Assembly (NCBI RefSeq): GCF_014359955.1
Contig: NZ_JACIYL010000127.1
Location: 1-8,128, forward strand
DNA length: 8,128 nt
Reading direction: 5' to 3'
Source: Thermogutta sp.
GTDB taxonomy: Bacteria; Planctomycetota; Planctomycetia; Pirellulales; Thermoguttaceae
This document shows, one piece after another, positions 6,555-8,128 of the stretch; the stretch's first letter is position 1; every line of letters begins with the position of its first letter. The position numbers and the translations under genes are program-made. The notes under the pieces are model-generated. The model was not told the DNA's origin, did not search any database, and saw only the letters and a list, made by a program, of their open reading frames with translations.

Positions 6555-8128
6555 ATGGTCGAGAATTATCGCGTCGTGATTTTCTTTCCATTCTTTCTGG
6601 AGCCGGATTTGCCGCTTTTGCCCACTCTATCAGCCGGGCGTGGCAACTGGAAGCACTAGATAATCCGCTGGCGAATTATCCGAACAGAAAATGGGAAGAC
6701 GTCTATCGCGATCTCTGGAGATTTGACGAATCATTTACTTTTACCTGTGCGCCGAATGATACGCATAATTGTCTTCTCCGGGCGTTTGTTCGGTCCGGGG
6801 TTATTGTGCGAATTGGTCCGACCATGCGATACGGCGAGGCGGAAGATCTCGACGGCCGTCGAACGACTCATCGCTGGGATCCGCGGATCTGCCAGAAGGG
6901 ATTGGCGCTTCCCCGACGCTTCTATGGCGATCGCCGCATCACTCAGTGCATGGTGCGGGAGGGATTCAAGCGCTGGTACGAGGCCGGATTTCCCCGCGGG
7001 GAAGATGGACGTCCCCCGGCGGAGTATTTTCAGCGCGGCCGCGACAACTGGGTCCGTATGTCGCACGAGGAGGCGGCCACCATCGTGGCGGCAGCGCTGC
7101 GGAACATAGCGGAGACCTATTCCGGCGAAAAGGGCCAGAAGCTGCTGACAGCCCAGGGCTACGATCCGGTCACCGTCGAGGCCACCCAAGGGGCGGGAAC
7201 CCAGGTTCTCAAATTTCGGGGCGGCATGCCCTTGCTGGGCATCACCCGCGTCTTTGGGATGTATCGGTTTGCCAACTCTCTTGCTCTGCTTGATGCGGCC
7301 ATCCGTAAAGTGCCACCGGAAAAGGCCCTCGGCGGCCGCGGTTTCGACAACTACAGTTGGCATACCGACTTGCCGCCAGGTCATCCCATGGTCACTGGGC
7401 AACAGACGGTGGAGTTTGATCTGTCTGCCGTCGAACATTGCAAGACGCTCATCGTGTGGGGCATGAATTGGATCACCACCAAAATGCCTGACGCGCACTG
7501 GCTTACCGAGGCGCGACTCAAGGGCGTGCGGGTGGTGGTGATCGCCTGTGAATATTCAGCGACGGCTTCCAAGGGCGACAACGTCATTGTGGTTCGCCCC
7601 GGCACGACACCGGCACTCGCTCTGGGACTCGCCCATGTCATCGTCAAGAACAAGCTCTATGACACTGACTATATCAAACAATGGACCGATCTCCCCCTCC
7701 TGGTCCGGATGGATACTCTTCAGCGTCTCCGGGCGCGTGATGTTTTCGGGGATCCCCCTTCCCAATTATCGAATGCGACCAGGGTGCTTGCCTCCGGCGA
7801 AAAAGCCCCGCCCCCGGGACAGCAGGTCGAGATGCTGATTCCCGAAAAACTCCGAGAGGAGTGGGGCGACAGTGTCTGGTGGGATGCTGAAAAGGGAGCT
7901 CCCCGCCCCACTACTCGCGACCAGGTGGGGAAATTCAACAACATCAATAACGCCCTTCTGGAAGGCTCCGTGCAGGTCAAGCTTCGCGATGGAACGGTCG
8001 TCACGTGCCGGCCGATCTTCGATCTCATCCGCGAATATCTGCTCCATTTTGATCCCAAAACCGTGGAGAAAATCACGTGGGCACCGGCCGAAGCGGTAGA
8101 AACCCTGGCGCGGCACATCGCGGCGGAG
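6551..8128 (+). CDS. Type II molybdopterin oxidoreductase, NarG/NxrA-like catalytic subunit (partial, 3' end outside window)
   Basis: An uninterrupted frame of 526 codons runs from ATG 6551 to the window end. NarG-family catalytic subunits have roughly 1,150-1,250 residues, so less than half is visible. A Tat motif SRRDFLS (7-13) and hydrophobic stretch (about 11-25) predict export as a folded protein. The segment HTDLPPGHP (271-279) matches the NarG segment that carries the molybdenum ligand, so D273 is the predicted Mo ligand. [13 protein letters not shown] (313-325) and the following [16 protein letters not shown] region match the bis-MGD-binding core of NarG, NxrA and related type II enzymes. 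Predicted FS0 cluster ligands are C66, D70, C74 and C114, where E. coli NarG has His, Cys, Cys, Cys. The start overlaps the previous stop as ATGA, and GGGAGA at 6538-6543 is a good ribosome site. Likely substrates are nitrate or nitrite. Chlorate, perchlorate, selenate or hydrocarbon-hydroxylating relatives cannot be excluded from this half. A beta Fe-S subunit is expected downstream. Confidence 0.88.
   Translation, partial: MNGRELSRRDFLSILSGAGFAAFAHSISRAWQLEALDNPLANYPNRKWEDVYRDLWRFDESFTFTCAPNDTHNCLLRAFVRSGVIVRIGPTMRYGEAEDLDGRRTTHRWDPRICQKGLALPRRFYGDRRITQCMVREGFKRWYEAGFPRGEDGRPPAEYFQRGRDNWVRMSHEEAATIVAAALRNIAETYSGEKGQKLLTAQGYDPVTVEATQGAGTQVLKFRGGMPLLGITRVFGMYRFANSLALLDAAIRKVPPEKALGGRGFDNYSWHTDLPPGHPMVTGQQTVEFDLSAVEHCKTLIVWGMNWITTKMPDAHWLTEARLKGVRVVVIACEYSATASKGDNVIVVRPGTTPALALGLAHVIVKNKLYDTDYIKQWTDLPLLVRMDTLQRLRARDVFGDPPSQLSNATRVLASGEKAPPPGQQVEMLIPEKLREEWGDSVWWDAEKGAPRPTTRDQVGKFNNINNALLEGSVQVKLRDGTVVTCRPIFDLIREYLLHFDPKTVEKITWAPAEAVETLARHIAAE

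Noticed and set aside
7355..7357. Apparent replacement of the Mo-ligand Asp by Ser269 in the Mo enzyme
   Set aside because: Counting along E. coli NarG shows that Asp222 is the Asp of the CDLPP segment, not the Asp four residues earlier. The matching residue here is D273, so the ligand is conserved.

Overview
This window looks like part of a respiratory operon from a planctomycete-type bacterium. The reasons are the moderately high GC content, a Rieske/cytochrome b module joined to a GltD-like NAD(P) oxidoreductase and multihaem cytochromes c (a combination best known from anammox planctomycetes), and palindromic intergenic repeats. A Pirellulales lineage such as Thermogutta is my best guess. 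It rests on gene content, not on a database match.

Layout: positions 1-325 hold no convincing gene. They contain two copies of a 25-bp palindromic repeat and a longer-range inverted repeat. A good sigma70-like promoter (TTGACA, 17 bp, TATTGT) at 326-354 starts a rightward operon that runs off the end of the window. The order is an Rrf2-family regulator (390-944), a GltD-like FAD/NAD(P) oxidoreductase with two extra C-terminal [4Fe-4S] ferredoxin motifs (947-2863), a Tat-exported Rieske protein (2860-3345), a fused b6/subunit IV-type cytochrome b (3345-4892), a membrane-anchored cytochrome c with seven CxxCH motifs (4899-6554), and the first 526 codons of a Tat-exported type II molybdopterin oxidoreductase of the NarG/NxrA kind (6551 to the window end, no stop reached). 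Junctions are +2, -4, -1, +6 and -4 bases, so the genes are almost certainly co-transcribed and translationally coupled.

How they may work together (inference): the Rieske protein and cytochrome b form a menaquinol-type bc complex. The heptahaem cytochrome would carry electrons between it and the molybdenum enzyme on the outer face of the cytoplasmic membrane. The GltD-like protein would connect the complex to NAD(P)H and/or ferredoxin on the cytoplasmic side. Electrons could flow outward to reduce nitrate or a similar oxyanion through a bc-dependent route. They could also flow inward from nitrite oxidation, with reverse transport to NAD(P)+. The sequence alone does not settle the direction. 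The Rrf2 regulator could sense NO, redox state or Fe-S status.

The main oddities are the Cys-Asp-Cys-Cys ligand set predicted for the FS0 cluster of the molybdenum enzyme, the APWY sequence in place of PEWY in cytochrome b, Phe in place of the potential-raising Tyr in the Rieske protein, and a Cys where a distal Met is expected in one cytochrome c domain.
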